From assembly GCF_947488465.1 (NCBI RefSeq), contig NZ_CANKZA010000004.1, positions 124,001 to 188,000 on the forward strand: a stretch of DNA of 64,000 bases, written 5' to 3'. Positions 38,601-50,800 of the stretch are shown here, one piece after another. The first letter of the stretch is position 1, and every line of letters begins with the position of its first letter. Source of the stretch: an uncultured Microbacterium sp. (GTDB lineage: Bacteria; Actinomycetota; Actinomycetes; Actinomycetales; Microbacteriaceae). A program made the position numbers and the translations under genes. The notes beneath the pieces are model-generated. The model was not told the origin of the DNA, ran no database searches, and worked only from the letters and a program-made list of their open reading frames with translations.

Positions 38601-41600
38601 CGCGCCGGCTTGCACGTGCACGTAGTCGGTATAGGTGATCGGGCTCGGGTCGGCATCGCCACCGAGGATGCCGATGCGGACCCGCCCCTCGCCCGCCGCG
38701 CCGAACGTGTCGACGACGCGGTAGCGGAACTCGACCTGACCGGTGTCGCCGGGAACGCTCGTGTAGATGATCGACGTTCCGTCGGCCGAGATCGCCGCGG
38801 AGCCGCGCGCCGGTTGATCGACGATGCTCGCGAGCCGGACCACATCGCCGTCGGGGTCCATCCCGAAGCCATCCACGGCGATGGAGGTCGTCAGGCCGCT
38901 CAGCACCCGGCCGCTCAACGAGCGCGGCAGCGGTTCACGGTTCGTGTCGTCAGCGACGACCCGCACGTGCACGGTCGCCTGGTCGCCGAGGTCGGGGGCG
39001 CCGGTCGTGAAGGCGCGGTACTGGATGCTGTACTGGCCCGGCTCGGTCGGCGCGAGGTAGCGCAGGACGTCGCCGGAAGCGAAGGCGAGCACCCCGGTCG
39101 ACGATGACACGATCGATTCGGGATCGAGGCGGGGGCGCGTGCCCGAAGACGAGATGTCGTTGGCGAGCACGGGGATGTCGATTTGCGACCCCGCCCGCAC
39201 CACCACGCTGTCATCGACCGCGATCGGGGCATGCTCCGACGCGACCGGGAGCAGGTACACGGTCGCCTCGCCGATCACCGACGAGCCGGTGTCCTCGGTG
39301 CCGTCGCTGACCCGATAGGTCACGGTACCGAGGAGCCCGGAGTCGCCGGTGGCCGTCGTCCCCGAGACCCGCAGTTGACTCTGACCGACGGCATCGGCAT
39401 CCATGCTCGCGCCCGGCGCGGGATGGCGGACGATGTCGCTGAGCAGCAGCACGCGGCCGGTGGGGTTGGAGACGGCCGCGAACACGTCGACGGTCGCGTC
39501 GGCCTGCGGGCGGACGAACGCCACGACCGGGGCCGTGGAGAGATCGGCGGGCGCATCGGCGGGCAGGAGAGTGATCCGCACCGTACCGGTCACCTCCTGG
39601 CCCGCGGCCGACACGGTCACGGCGACCCGGTAGCTCCCCGCCGCCGGCGCGGTGAAATCGAACGCGGTCGAGCCGCCGACGACGGTCGCGGTGGCGCCCG
39701 CGTCGTCGAGCACCCGCGCGGAGGTCACGCTGATCTCTCCGGCCGTCCCGGTCACGTGGGGCGCGACGTCGACGCTGACCCGCGCACCCGCGGTGTCGAG
39801 CACCGCGAAAGACTGCAACGTCGGCTGCGGGTCATCCACGACCCGCACATCGAGGGTCCGGGTCGCCGTGGCACCCCGCGCGTCGCCGACAGTCAACACG
39901 ATCGACACGAGCTGCTCGCCGCTGTCACCCGTGTCGTTGTGCTGATAGACGACGTTGCCCTCGGGGGTCGCGGCGACCTGTCCCGATCCCGAGGCATCGG
40001 CGGCCGACAGCAACAGCATCGGGTCGCCCTCGGGGTCGACCCAATCGCCGAGCACCGGGAGCGTCAACGTTCCGCCGCGCGCGACATCCGGCCGGGGCCA
40101 CGTCTGCTGGCATTGCTCGACCGCGCACCAGGCGGGCGCCGCGTTCTCCGCCTCGCCCGCCACCGTCAGGCTCACCGTGGCCGGGGGCGACAGCAGTCCG
40201 TCGACCGCGGTCCCATCGGTGACGGCATAGGAGAACGTGGCCGATCCCGCGGCATCCGCCGCGACCCGCACGGCCAGGCGCTGGCGGTCATCCGTCGTGG
40301 TCAGCACGCCGAAGCCCGGGTCGAGCCCGGTGACGGATGCCGGATCGATCGCCAGCACGTCTTCATTGGGGTCATGGTCGTTGAGCAGCACCGGCAGCGC
40401 GACGAGTGCTCCGGGTCGGACACCGAACGCATCGTCGACCGCGACCGGCGGCCGCGGGTCGATGACGGGCGGCGGCTCATCGTCGCTGACCTGAGCGGCC
40501 GTCTCGACGCGATCGTCGATGTCCCAGTTCTGCGTGGAGGCCAGGAGCGCTCCCGACGGCGCGCTCCACACCCACCCCGAGCGGGCGTCGTTGAGGAGCA
40601 GGGTGTTGCCGGCATCCGTGAAGACCGGCCGTCGCTGGGCGCCGAGACTGAGCCCGGCATAGTCGAGGGACACGTCGCCGTCCACCGAACTCCACATCGT
40701 CCCGGGGCCGGCACCTTCGGGGAGCCACGCGGCGTACACGGTGCCCGCCCGCACGACCGGGCGGGCGGCGGTCCCGCGCGAGGTCGTACTGTCGCCGAAG
40801 ACCCGTTCGGCACCGTCCGGCGAAATCCGCACGAGTCCGCTCTGATCGGCGACGTAGACGGCATCCGCCTCGGCGTCCGAACGCGCCACCGCGACGGTGC
40901 CGCTCGTGCCGGCCGACGCAATCGTGTCGGCACCCCGGGGCAGGTACAGTCCGGATGCGGTGTCGATCACGACCCACTGCTCGCCCGCCGCCGTCACGGT
41001 CGGTGAGGTGAACGAGGCCGGCGCCGCATCGATCCCGCGCACCTCGGCCGTCGTGACATCGACCCGGGCGACCGTCTGGTCGCCGATCGAATAGCTGACC
41101 AGCAGCCCGTCGGCATCGATCGCAATCGCGTCGGACGTGTACGCGGGAACATCATCGGCCGCGTCGGTGGGGCTTACCCGCGGCTCGATCCTCGTCAACG
41201 AGCCGGTCGAAAGCCGGCCGGCGTAGACCGCGCCGGCATCCGTGCGGTAGGCGACGAAATCACCCGCGTAGTCGACTTCTTCCGTGCCGGGCGGAGCCGA
41301 GGACGCCGTCTTCAGCCCCTCGGCATCGAGATCCACCGGGGCCGCGTCATCGATCCGGATGACCTTGCTGTCGCTGTCGGTGAACATGTAGGCGCCGGTG
41401 GAGGCCCCGGCGATGCGACTGGGATTGCTCACGGCGCGGACGGTGTCGAGCTCACCGATCGCGCTGTTGACCCGCGCATAGCGCAGCCCGTCGGCCTGCA
41501 GCACCCACGCCGAGGCCGTTTGCACCGGCGTCTCCTGCGCATCCAGCCCCGGCCAGGCGATGCTGACGCCCGCCACGAGAGCGATCGCCGCCGCGGCGGC

Positions 41601-41633
41601 CGACACCCCGATCGCGGTGCGGCGGCGATTCAC
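35679..41633 (-). CDS. Giant Ig-like / fibronectin type III surface protein
   Basis: Protein of 1984 aa from GTG 41633, overlapping the kinase stop (GTGA). It has an N-terminal signal anchor (about 5-25), a ~330-residue beta-propeller-like region, and a series of bacterial Ig/cadherin-like domains marked by VDDAFGVRPG, LLNDHDPNED, VDDSVVVRAGS and VLANDISSSG. Two or more Fn3-like domains follow (AFGKAP-type boundary, PPAAPTSVSAAP), then a Pro/Glu tail. There is no LPXTG signal, so retention depends on the N-terminal anchor. It lies between the kinase and moxR; a role as an envelope sensor or adhesin coupled to the kinase is inferred. Confidence 0.88.
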   Translation of the reverse strand: MNRRRTAIGVSAAAAAIALVAGVSIAWPGLDAQETPVQTASAWVLQADGLRYARVNSAIGELDTVRAVSNPSRIAGASTGAYMFTDSDSKVIRIDDAAPVDLDAEGLKTASSAPPGTEEVDYAGDFVAYRTDAGAVYAGRLSTGSLTRIEPRVSPTDAADDVPAYTSDAIAIDADGLLVSYSIGDQTVARVDVTTAEVRGIDAAPASFTSPTVTAAGEQWVVIDTASGLYLPRGADTIASAGTSGTVAVARSDAEADAVYVADQSGLVRISPDGAERVFGDSTTSRGTAARPVVRAGTVYAAWLPEGAGPGTMWSSVDGDVSLDYAGLSLGAQRRPVFTDAGNTLLLNDARSGWVWSAPSGALLASTQNWDIDDRVETAAQVSDDEPPPVIDPRPPVAVDDAFGVRPGALVALPVLLNDHDPNEDVLAIDPASVTGLDPGFGVLTTTDDRQRLAVRVAADAAGSATFSYAVTDGTAVDGLLSPPATVSLTVAGEAENAAPAWCAVEQCQQTWPRPDVARGGTLTLPVLGDWVDPEGDPMLLLSAADASGSGQVAATPEGNVVYQHNDTGDSGEQLVSIVLTVGDARGATATRTLDVRVVDDPQPTLQSFAVLDTAGARVSVDVAPHVTGTAGEISVTSARVLDDAGATATVVGGSTAFDFTAPAAGSYRVAVTVSAAGQEVTGTVRITLLPADAPADLSTAPVVAFVRPQADATVDVFAAVSNPTGRVLLLSDIVRHPAPGASMDADAVGQSQLRVSGTTATGDSGLLGTVTYRVSDGTEDTGSSVIGEATVYLLPVASEHAPIAVDDSVVVRAGSQIDIPVLANDISSSGTRPRLDPESIVSSSTGVLAFASGDVLRYLAPTEPGQYSIQYRAFTTGAPDLGDQATVHVRVVADDTNREPLPRSLSGRVLSGLTTSIAVDGFGMDPDGDVVRLASIVDQPARGSAAISADGTSIIYTSVPGDTGQVEFRYRVVDTFGAAGEGRVRIGILGGDADPSPITYTDYVHVQAGADSIIRVHPLANDLDPTQGALTLTGVRPDVPETAEDGTPSPEYRRLAARIVSVTDDTATIAAGAEPGTMAFLYDVESSSGNTARGLMVVRVVAQRVPDFPVVVDTVLSAQDRDDLRTGVDVLSGKVLWSGGDSAALTVGLWGDPEGVRVSGSRIRGDVGEDARVIAFSVTGETATGPVTTYGFLRVPAASEATVSLRPGVAPVQVGEGQDVTFDVSDFVSQPRGSVLEIGDGVRASGARAAGVCAQESGTTLRYAAGTGAPWNDGCLVSVRLSGQAAWAVLSVPVVVTPIDPQPLVSAASYEIAPGESHTVDLGTLTTWQGAPEPIVYRISGDAASFDVTLTGATFTARARDAAVPGAVESVSVEVASHAGVAPARVTLRVGAAPSTLPQGGTVQQQCSQASGSSCAIDVIAAPGEINPLPATPLTLVAASSASACVGVSFAVASATRVVASWTDDAPGATCVAAFTVRDAQGRESTGARNGRITLDLQGFPKAPASMTQSSYANGTLTLRVDPGAASSAAPAITGFEVRQAGAVVATCTPQGVCPAIAAPNGEQRTYEAVAVNAVGASRTAVRTIAWAYDPPAAPTSVSAAPVATTGEGGMAAITMRGVDAADTGALQVASPAGETVSVAVSPTQTEVTLPSFGVGSNTATTVTVTPVSRFDVPPGLGGPAIESVSVSAHGIGAPLSPALTLTAVNTGNGRAEVTAVGSAASGGDGSTLRYGIVPDGTACTVSDGGEREVFPNLPDGRQYTFVLCVESWFDGTVFGRVTTSADVRAAQNGAAPRNYTFVVGPTARVADGRATWTIDSTPTSPERPPESNVAVFDGFPTGVFDSDPRIRVRYEHTAGWWQSAWGEVTPARGSAPYQVQARWSLGACTGGSLLEPRGTSTDGRASISFPTDAITYTDANGEVLPTGGDPLRVPDAAVRVTGVGVRVDWPVWNLDSATAEMSATCTPLPPTEPEPEPAPGTEDPLP

Positions 41634-42760
41634 CACAGCCCCCACCCGATACCGGCCGCCAGGGCCGCGCCGGAGACAAGCACCAATCCGGCGGCACCGC
41701 CGACCACCCACGGCCACACGCGGCGGGGCGCCGGCGGGGCGGTCATACTCGTGTCTTCGTCGCGGCGGTGACGGGTCTCCTCCGGCAGGGCGCGGGCGCG
41801 GCGCGTCGTGGTCTCGAGTCGGCTGCGCACCGGCCCGCGCGCAGCAGTGTCGGTGAAGTCGATGGCCTCGGATGCCGGGGCCCACTCGTCGGTGGGGACA
41901 TCCAGCGGGGTCGGGGCCGTCCCCACGGACTGCTGCACCGCGCGCACGGCCTCACCGAACGCCTGCGCGCTCGGGTAGCGCGCGTCGGGATCGCGCGCCA
42001 TCGCGGTCGCCAGAACGTGCTGCAGCGCATCGGGAACGTCACTGCGTGGCACCGGCACGAACGTCGCCCGCGCGATCCGCCGCCGCATCAGGTCACGGGC
42101 GTTCTGCCCCTTTTCGCGGCGCTCGAACGGGCTGTGGCCTGCCAGCAGCGAGTACACCGTGGCGCCCAGACTCCACACTTCGCTCGCGATCGTGCCGCCG
42201 GTGTGCTCGGTGACCACTTCGGGCGCACTCCACGGGATCGACATCGCGACGACGTCCCCGGCGGATTCGCGCAGGAGCGACGATGAGATCCCGAAGTCGG
42301 CGAGCACGGCCGCGCCGAAGCTCGTCACGAGGATGTTGCTCGGCTTGATGTCGCGGTGGATGAGGCCCGCGCGGTGCGCCGACTCCAGCGCACCGGCCAG
42401 ACGCACGGCGATCGCCATGACCTCATCGACCGGCATCCGCTCGATGCGGTACCGCTGCGCGAGCGAGCCCGGGCAGTACTCCATCACGATGTAGGGCCTG
42501 CCATCGGCGGAGATCCCCGCCTGGTAGACCGTCACGATCGCCGGATGCGCCGACAGATGCGCCAAGACATCGGCTTCGGCGTTGAACATCCGGAGCAGAT
42601 CGGGATCGCGTTCATCCGTCGGCAGGACCTTCACCGCGACCGCACGCCGCGGCATGTCCTGCTGGTACAGGAAGACATCCGCGAATCCGCCCGATCCGAG
42701 CGGGCGGATATAGGTGAGCCCCGGAAGCTGCGGCGGGGCGGACGGGAGTCTGCGCGTCAT
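41630..42760 (-). CDS. Transmembrane Ser/Thr protein kinase (PknB-like)
   Basis: Protein of 376 aa. Kinase landmarks are complete: Gly loop GSGGFADV (22-29), Lys44, Glu62, catalytic HRDIKPSN (135-142, Asp137), DFG (155-157) and SAPE (178-181). A Thr-rich juxtamembrane stretch leads to one membrane segment close to the C-terminus (about 346-368), and almost nothing lies outside, so there are no PASTA repeats. The start is ATG 42760 with GAGGG upstream; the frame to 42817 is not kinase-like. It is the first gene of the six-gene overlapping operon. No PP2C phosphatase gene lies nearby. Confidence 0.93.
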   Translation of the reverse strand: MTRRLPSAPPQLPGLTYIRPLGSGGFADVFLYQQDMPRRAVAVKVLPTDERDPDLLRMFNAEADVLAHLSAHPAIVTVYQAGISADGRPYIVMEYCPGSLAQRYRIERMPVDEVMAIAVRLAGALESAHRAGLIHRDIKPSNILVTSFGAAVLADFGISSSLLRESAGDVVAMSIPWSAPEVVTEHTGGTIASEVWSLGATVYSLLAGHSPFERREKGQNARDLMRRRIARATFVPVPRSDVPDALQHVLATAMARDPDARYPSAQAFGEAVRAVQQSVGTAPTPLDVPTDEWAPASEAIDFTDTAARGPVRSRLETTTRRARALPEETRHRRDEDTSMTAPPAPRRVWPWVVGGAAGLVLVSGAALAAGIGWGLW

Positions 42761-42838
42761 GGCATCCCTCGTCGCTCTCTCGGCACGGCCGTCCTCACAT
42801 CCCGGCAATGCTAACAAAGCCGCGGGGGACGTTCGTCG

Positions 42839-43546
42839 CTACGGTCCGGTCCTCGCGCCGCCGGTCGGGTCGGAATCGCCGTCGCTCGGCGGGTCGACGG
42901 GGGCGGCGAACGGGGCATCGAGCGATCGGGTGAGTTCTTCCAGCATCGCCGCGATCTGTGGCTCGACGTATTGACTCACCGCGGACTGGATGCGCAGGCG
43001 ATGGTGGAGCAGAATCGTGCACACCTCGCGGCCGACGAGGTTCGCGTAGTCGTCGGCGAGCGCCACCTCCTGACGGAGCGCCGCTTTCGCCTCGGCGCTC
43101 AGGGGCGGGAGGTCGGGGAGGGCGGCATCGCCCTCATCGGCCAATCCGGAGATCGTGAAGAGGAAGGGAGCCCCGGGCACAGGGTCGGGATCCATCGGCA
43201 GGCCTTCGAATTCAGGATCGAGCCCCTCCGCGGGCCGGTAGCTGCGGGCACGATTGCGCGCGGCCTGCTGATCCAGCTCGGACTGCAGCATGGGCAGATT
43301 CTGCGCCGTGTAGTCGGCGACCGCGTGATCGATGATCGTCTTGACGCGCGTCGACAACCCGTGCTGCACGCCGTGCGGGACATCCGCGCCGAGCCCCGCG
43401 GCAGACAGCACCGGCGAACCGAAGCACCGGCGGCACGGAGCCACACGTCCGCGGTGCGTTGCGGGCTCCCAGCGGGGCAGCCAGCGCAGCCAGGCGTCGA
43501 CCGCCTGGCTCACCTGCGTCTCGATCGACCGCTCCATAAGGCCCAT
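42839..43546 (-). CDS. Conserved-looking protein of unknown function with CxxC
   Basis: Protein of 235 aa starting MGLMERSIETQVSQAVDAWL (ATG 43546, alternative 43537). It has an N-terminal VAPCRRCFGSP motif that could bind metal, a helical middle and an acidic, Pro-rich C-terminus. No signal peptide or membrane segment. It ends 78 nt before the kinase gene and may be co-transcribed with it. I do not recognise a family with confidence. Confidence 0.7.
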   Translation of the reverse strand: MGLMERSIETQVSQAVDAWLRWLPRWEPATHRGRVAPCRRCFGSPVLSAAGLGADVPHGVQHGLSTRVKTIIDHAVADYTAQNLPMLQSELDQQAARNRARSYRPAEGLDPEFEGLPMDPDPVPGAPFLFTISGLADEGDAALPDLPPLSAEAKAALRQEVALADDYANLVGREVCTILLHHRLRIQSAVSQYVEPQIAAMLEELTRSLDAPFAAPVDPPSDGDSDPTGGARTGP

Positions 43547-43603
43547 TGTGCCCCGCACGTGGCCCCTGCGGGGGATGTGGGGCGGAGCCGTGTGGCGTTC
43601 GGA

Positions 43604-43623
43604 GGGGGATGCCGGCATCCCCC
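43604..43623. repeat. 20-bp perfect palindrome
   Basis: GGGGGATGCCGGCATCCCCC lies upstream of the unknown gene starting at 43546. It is built from the same GGATGCC/GGCATCC words as the core of the nested palindromic elements. Confidence 0.8.
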
Positions 43624-43746
43624 ACCTGGCACGCGCCGCCAGGTTCACGCGCGCGCGGTTGCGTCCGTCTGGCGCTGGGGGTCGCAAGCTGTGGGTTCCT
43701 GGCGCCTGAGGGGGCAGATTGCGTCCCCGTGTTGACCGGGCGCAGC

Positions 43747-43962
43747 ACAGGGGGCGCAACTGGCCCACCCCTCGCGGCGGAACCCGCAGAATGCGCCACC
43801 TCGTCGCGCACGCCCAGAACAGGGGGCGCAACTGGCCCACCCCTCGCGGCGGAACCCGCAGAATGCGCCACCTCGTCGCGCACGCCCAGAAGAGGGGGCG
43901 CGAGCGGCCCACTCGAGGGCCCCGAACCATCGGGTTGCGCCACCTCGTCGAGCAGCATGCTC
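43747..43962. repeat. Three 72-bp tandem repeats
   Basis: Units at 43747-43818 and 43819-43890 are almost identical; the third, 43891-43962, is diverged but keeps the start (AGGGGGCGC) and end (GCGCCACCTCGTCG). The array fills most of the 454-bp gap between 43546 and 44001, which has no other recognisable feature. The period is a multiple of three, yet no gene call fits. Confidence 0.85.
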
Positions 43963-44000
43963 GGGACAGCCGACGACGGGCGGGATGCCGGCGGTCTCCC

Positions 44001-44474
44001 CTACTCGTCGTCGTCGCGCTCCCACGGCCAGCGCGGGCGGGAGGCGTGCGTGCGCACGAGCGCGACACCGGCCCAGGCCGCCGCAAAACCCGCCAGCGCC
44101 AGAACGAGCGCGAACCACGACACCGCGAACGTGCCCGCCGTCGCGATAGCTGCCGCCACGTCGGACCCCTCGATGAGCGCGCCGACGAGGATCCCCAGCA
44201 CATACGCGACGAGCACCCCGACGGCAACCGTGAACGAGACGCCGTACGACGGCGGCACGCGGCGGATGCCGGTCCACAGGACCGCAGCGAAGGCCAGGGT
44301 CGCAGCGGCAAGGCCGACCATCCCGGGGATCTGACCGTGGCCCGGGCCCGCGATGACATCGGTCTCCGTCACCAGACTCGTCACACCGAACCCGGCGATG
44401 ACGACCGCGAAGAACCCGACGACCGCGAAGGTCACCGCCAATGGCGGTGAGACCCCCGGACCCGGGGACTCCAT
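44001..44474 (-). CDS. Small four-helix membrane protein, unknown function
   Basis: Protein of 157 aa with four hydrophobic segments (about 13-32, 48-68, 78-100, 112-138) and a charged cytosolic tail ending RPRWPWERDDDE. The start ATG overlaps the stop of the upstream gene by 1 nt, so the two membrane proteins are probably made together. No family recognised. Confidence 0.75.
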   Translation of the reverse strand: MESPGPGVSPPLAVTFAVVGFFAVVIAGFGVTSLVTETDVIAGPGHGQIPGMVGLAAATLAFAAVLWTGIRRVPPSYGVSFTVAVGVLVAYVLGILVGALIEGSDVAAAIATAGTFAVSWFALVLALAGFAAAWAGVALVRTHASRPRWPWERDDDE

Positions 44475-45448
44475 CAGGACTGGTGGAGTCGGGGACCCGC
44501 CTCGAGCGTGCGCTCGTATTCACGCTGGGCTTCGTTGTTGATCTCGGTCACCCGCGCTCCGCGCGAGGCCACCCACGCGCCGAACCAGATCGTGATCTCG
44601 CGACCGATGACCAACGCGGCGATCGCAAGCGGGGCGAGCAGCTGGCCCTCGACGAGCTCCGCGCCCTCGCGCGCCGTGAGCGACCAGAACGGAGCCTGGA
44701 AGAGCTGACCCAGGAGGTGTCCGCCGTAAGAGGCGACGCCCACGAGGAGCCCGAAGATCACCCAGTGCGCCCAGCGCCCGCGGTTGATGATCGCGCCGAG
44801 CGACCAGAACGAGATGAAGAAGACGACGACCGGCACCCAGAACCACCAGGTGGTGAGGGCGGCGAGGGCTTCAGTGCCGACGTTCGCGCCGGTCACGTCG
44901 CCCGCGATCGCCCGGAATCCGAGCGCCGCGGCGAGGTAGAGCACGCCGAACGTCAGGGCCGCCAGCAGGCCGATCAGGCCGGCCGCGGCGCGGTTGCCGC
45001 GCGGACGCGGCGCTTCGGGCGCCTGCACGAAAATGGGCTGCGGGGCGGGAGCAGCAACGGGAGCGACCGGCTCGCTGGGCGTGACAACCTCGGTGCGGGC
45101 ATCGGCAACAGGGGCCGCGGCGACCGTGGCCGGTGCGGCGGCTGCTCCGGCGGAGTAATCCAGCGACAGGTCGTCGCCGCGGTACAGCGGGTCATCGGCG
45201 GGCTCTGCAGCGACCGGCTCACGCTGGTCCGGGGTGGCGACCGGTTCGACGCGGTCTGCGTGGTCGACGTTGTCGGCGTGTTCCGGAGCGACCGGGTACT
45301 CACCGGCGGCGGAGGTGTCCACGGCATCCCGCGAGGCGGCTTCGGCCTCGGCCAAACTCTCGTTCACGCGGCCGACCACGTCATCGCCGTGCGCGGCGTC
45401 GTCCGTGTGGGTCTCGTCGACGGGATCGCCGTACTTGGGGTCGCTCAT
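44474..45448 (-). CDS. Membrane protein with long disordered N-terminal region
   Basis: Protein of 324 aa. The first ~150 residues are acidic and Ala/Pro-rich (many Asp, Glu, Val, Pro), then four or five hydrophobic segments follow, with a charged C-terminal helix (NNEAQREYERTLEAG). GAGGAG lies 8 nt before ATG 45448. It pairs with the membrane gene that overlaps its end. Function unknown. Confidence 0.75.
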   Translation of the reverse strand: MSDPKYGDPVDETHTDDAAHGDDVVGRVNESLAEAEAASRDAVDTSAAGEYPVAPEHADNVDHADRVEPVATPDQREPVAAEPADDPLYRGDDLSLDYSAGAAAAPATVAAAPVADARTEVVTPSEPVAPVAAPAPQPIFVQAPEAPRPRGNRAAAGLIGLLAALTFGVLYLAAALGFRAIAGDVTGANVGTEALAALTTWWFWVPVVVFFISFWSLGAIINRGRWAHWVIFGLLVGVASYGGHLLGQLFQAPFWSLTAREGAELVEGQLLAPLAIAALVIGREITIWFGAWVASRGARVTEINNEAQREYERTLEAGPRLHQS

Positions 45449-45564
45449 GGCGGGTGCTCCTCACGCGGGGCGCACGCCACCGCACAGCGAGCGTAACGCC
45501 CGGGCACGACAGCACAGCGTAGGCGTGCCGTCGTGTCTCGACGCCGCGGGGGGCAACCCGCGCC

Positions 45565-45570
45565 TATCGT
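45565..45570 (+). promoter_or_regulatory. -10 element of a probable leaderless promoter
   Basis: TATCGT followed by exactly 6 nt (GGAGGC) and the ATG of the lipoprotein gene at 45577. A start of transcription at the A of ATG would give a leaderless message. Confidence 0.45.
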
Positions 45571-45576
45571 GGAGGC

Positions 45577-46179
45577 ATGCATGCGCGCCGAGGTCACATC
45601 GCTCTAGCCGCGCTGGGCCTTGCGGCGCTCCTGGTGAGCGGGTGCGCCGGCACCCCCGCCCCGGAGGCGTCGACCTCTGACGCACCCGTGGCGATCGCCA
45701 CCTCCCCCGCCGCCACGCCGAAGCCCACGATCAGCCCCTTCCCGATCGGCCCGTCCGCATCGACGACCGCCCTGCCGACCGACTGCGAATCGATCCTCAG
45801 CGGCACCGTCCTGACCCAGCTCGACGGCGTCCCGCTGAACGCCCCGGGCATGGGTGGCGGCATCCGCCCCGACAGTAGCCGGGTCTGCGTGTGGGGTGAG
45901 CCGGGAGCCCTCGCCACACGTCTCGTGACCGTCATCGGCTACTCGCCCGAGCGTGAGGCGCTCGACGCGCTCTACGCGCTCGGCAACGACGGGTTCACGT
46001 GCTACGAGCCCACCGGAGGCGTCCGGTGCGAGAAGACCTGGACGAGCGAGACGCTCGGGATCGAAGAGGGACGGACGCTCTTCTATCGCGACGGCGTCAT
46101 CGTCGACACGCAGTTCACGAACCTCGCACCCGCGGGCTACACCAACGCGATCATCCGCTCCCTCTGGCCCACCGGCTGA
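45577..46179 (+). CDS. Lipoprotein, unknown function
   Basis: Protein of 200 aa with a lipobox LLVSGC near residue 23, a Ser/Thr/Pro-rich spacer and a C-terminal domain containing four Cys (DCES, RVCVWG, FTCYEP, VRCEKT) that could form two disulphides. It ends PAGYTNAIIRSLWP, very like the end of the convergent gene 46187-46789 (PEGYTDRVAAQVWP), and the Cys order matches; the two are paralogues. Confidence 0.82.
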   Translation: MHARRGHIALAALGLAALLVSGCAGTPAPEASTSDAPVAIATSPAATPKPTISPFPIGPSASTTALPTDCESILSGTVLTQLDGVPLNAPGMGGGIRPDSSRVCVWGEPGALATRLVTVIGYSPEREALDALYALGNDGFTCYEPTGGVRCEKTWTSETLGIEEGRTLFYRDGVIVDTQFTNLAPAGYTNAIIRSLWPTG

Positions 46180-46186
46180 GGTCGGC

Positions 46187-46789
46187 TCAGGGCCAGACCT
46201 GAGCGGCGACGCGGTCGGTGTACCCCTCAGGATGCCAGCCGCTCTCGCTCGTGGACACCCACAGCCCACCGCCGGACTCGATCGTCTCGATGAGGTCACC
46301 GTCGGTGCGCGTGCACCGGATGCGCTCCTCGCGCGCCTCGCACGCGAACCCCGACCCCGGCAGGGCCGATGCGGCGATGGCACCGGCATCCGTCGCCACG
46401 GTGGCGAGGGTCGTGGTGACCGTGCCGGCGTCGGCGTTCCAGGAACACGTCAGCTGCACCTGCGGCTGGAGGGCATCGACGAGCGCCGTCGCTGTTGTCG
46501 TGGGCGCGTCGGTCGAGGGCGCGAGGATCGCGCCGTCCGAGAAGCGCAGCGACGCCCAGAGCGCCTCGCCGTAGAGCTGATCGCACTCGGTGGGGGTACC
46601 GCCCTGCTCCCCCTCGACGGGGGCTTCGCTGACCTGGCCGTCTGCGGGGCCGCGCGCGGTGTCTTCGACCCACGTGAGGGATGCCGGCAACAGCGGCAGC
46701 GCGAGAAACGCCAACGCGCCGAGGGTCGCCGCGCATCCGATGCCGACCACCCACGCGATGAGGGCATTCCTGCCGCCGACTCGGGCCAT
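46187..46789 (-). CDS. Membrane-anchored paralogue of the neighbouring lipoprotein
   Basis: Protein of 200 aa with one N-terminal membrane segment (about 8-35) and no lipobox. The extracytoplasmic domain has four Cys (ECDQ, LTCSWN, FACEAR, IRCTRT) in the same order as the lipoprotein at 45577 and the same GYT...WP ending. The two genes converge with 7 bp between stops. The ATG at 46789 is preceded by TAGCGT-GGAGTC, a leaderless-type start. Confidence 0.8.
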   Translation of the reverse strand: MARVGGRNALIAWVVGIGCAATLGALAFLALPLLPASLTWVEDTARGPADGQVSEAPVEGEQGGTPTECDQLYGEALWASLRFSDGAILAPSTDAPTTTATALVDALQPQVQLTCSWNADAGTVTTTLATVATDAGAIAASALPGSGFACEAREERIRCTRTDGDLIETIESGGGLWVSTSESGWHPEGYTDRVAAQVWP

Positions 46790-46835
46790 GACTCCACGCT
46801 ACGTCGCGAAGGCGCCCGCGCCCGACGGACACGGC

Positions 46836-46871
46836 GAAGGGCCCCGGGATCGTGAGATCCCGAGGCCCTTC
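46836..46871 (-). terminator. Terminator of rpoBC
   Basis: 16-bp stem with one mismatch (46836-46851 GAAGGGCCCCGGGATC with 46856-46871) and a GTGA tetraloop, 12 nt after the rpoC stop. Confidence 0.85.
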
Positions 46872-46883
46872 GTGTGACTGCGC

Positions 46884-50759
<3,876 letters not shown>

Positions 50760-50800
50760 TGGTTCTCCTGTGTCGGAATTCTCTTGAGGGGTGGCCGAGA

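Noticed and set aside
39183..41006. 600-codon plus-strand frame inside the giant Ig gene
   Set aside because: Antisense to a strongly supported CDS; Arg/Gly/His-rich product without recognisable domains.
43212..43958. Minus-strand frame containing 24-aa repeats over the 72-bp array
   Set aside because: It overlaps the better supported gene 42839-43546 in another frame and has no ribosome site; the repeat is better explained as non-coding.
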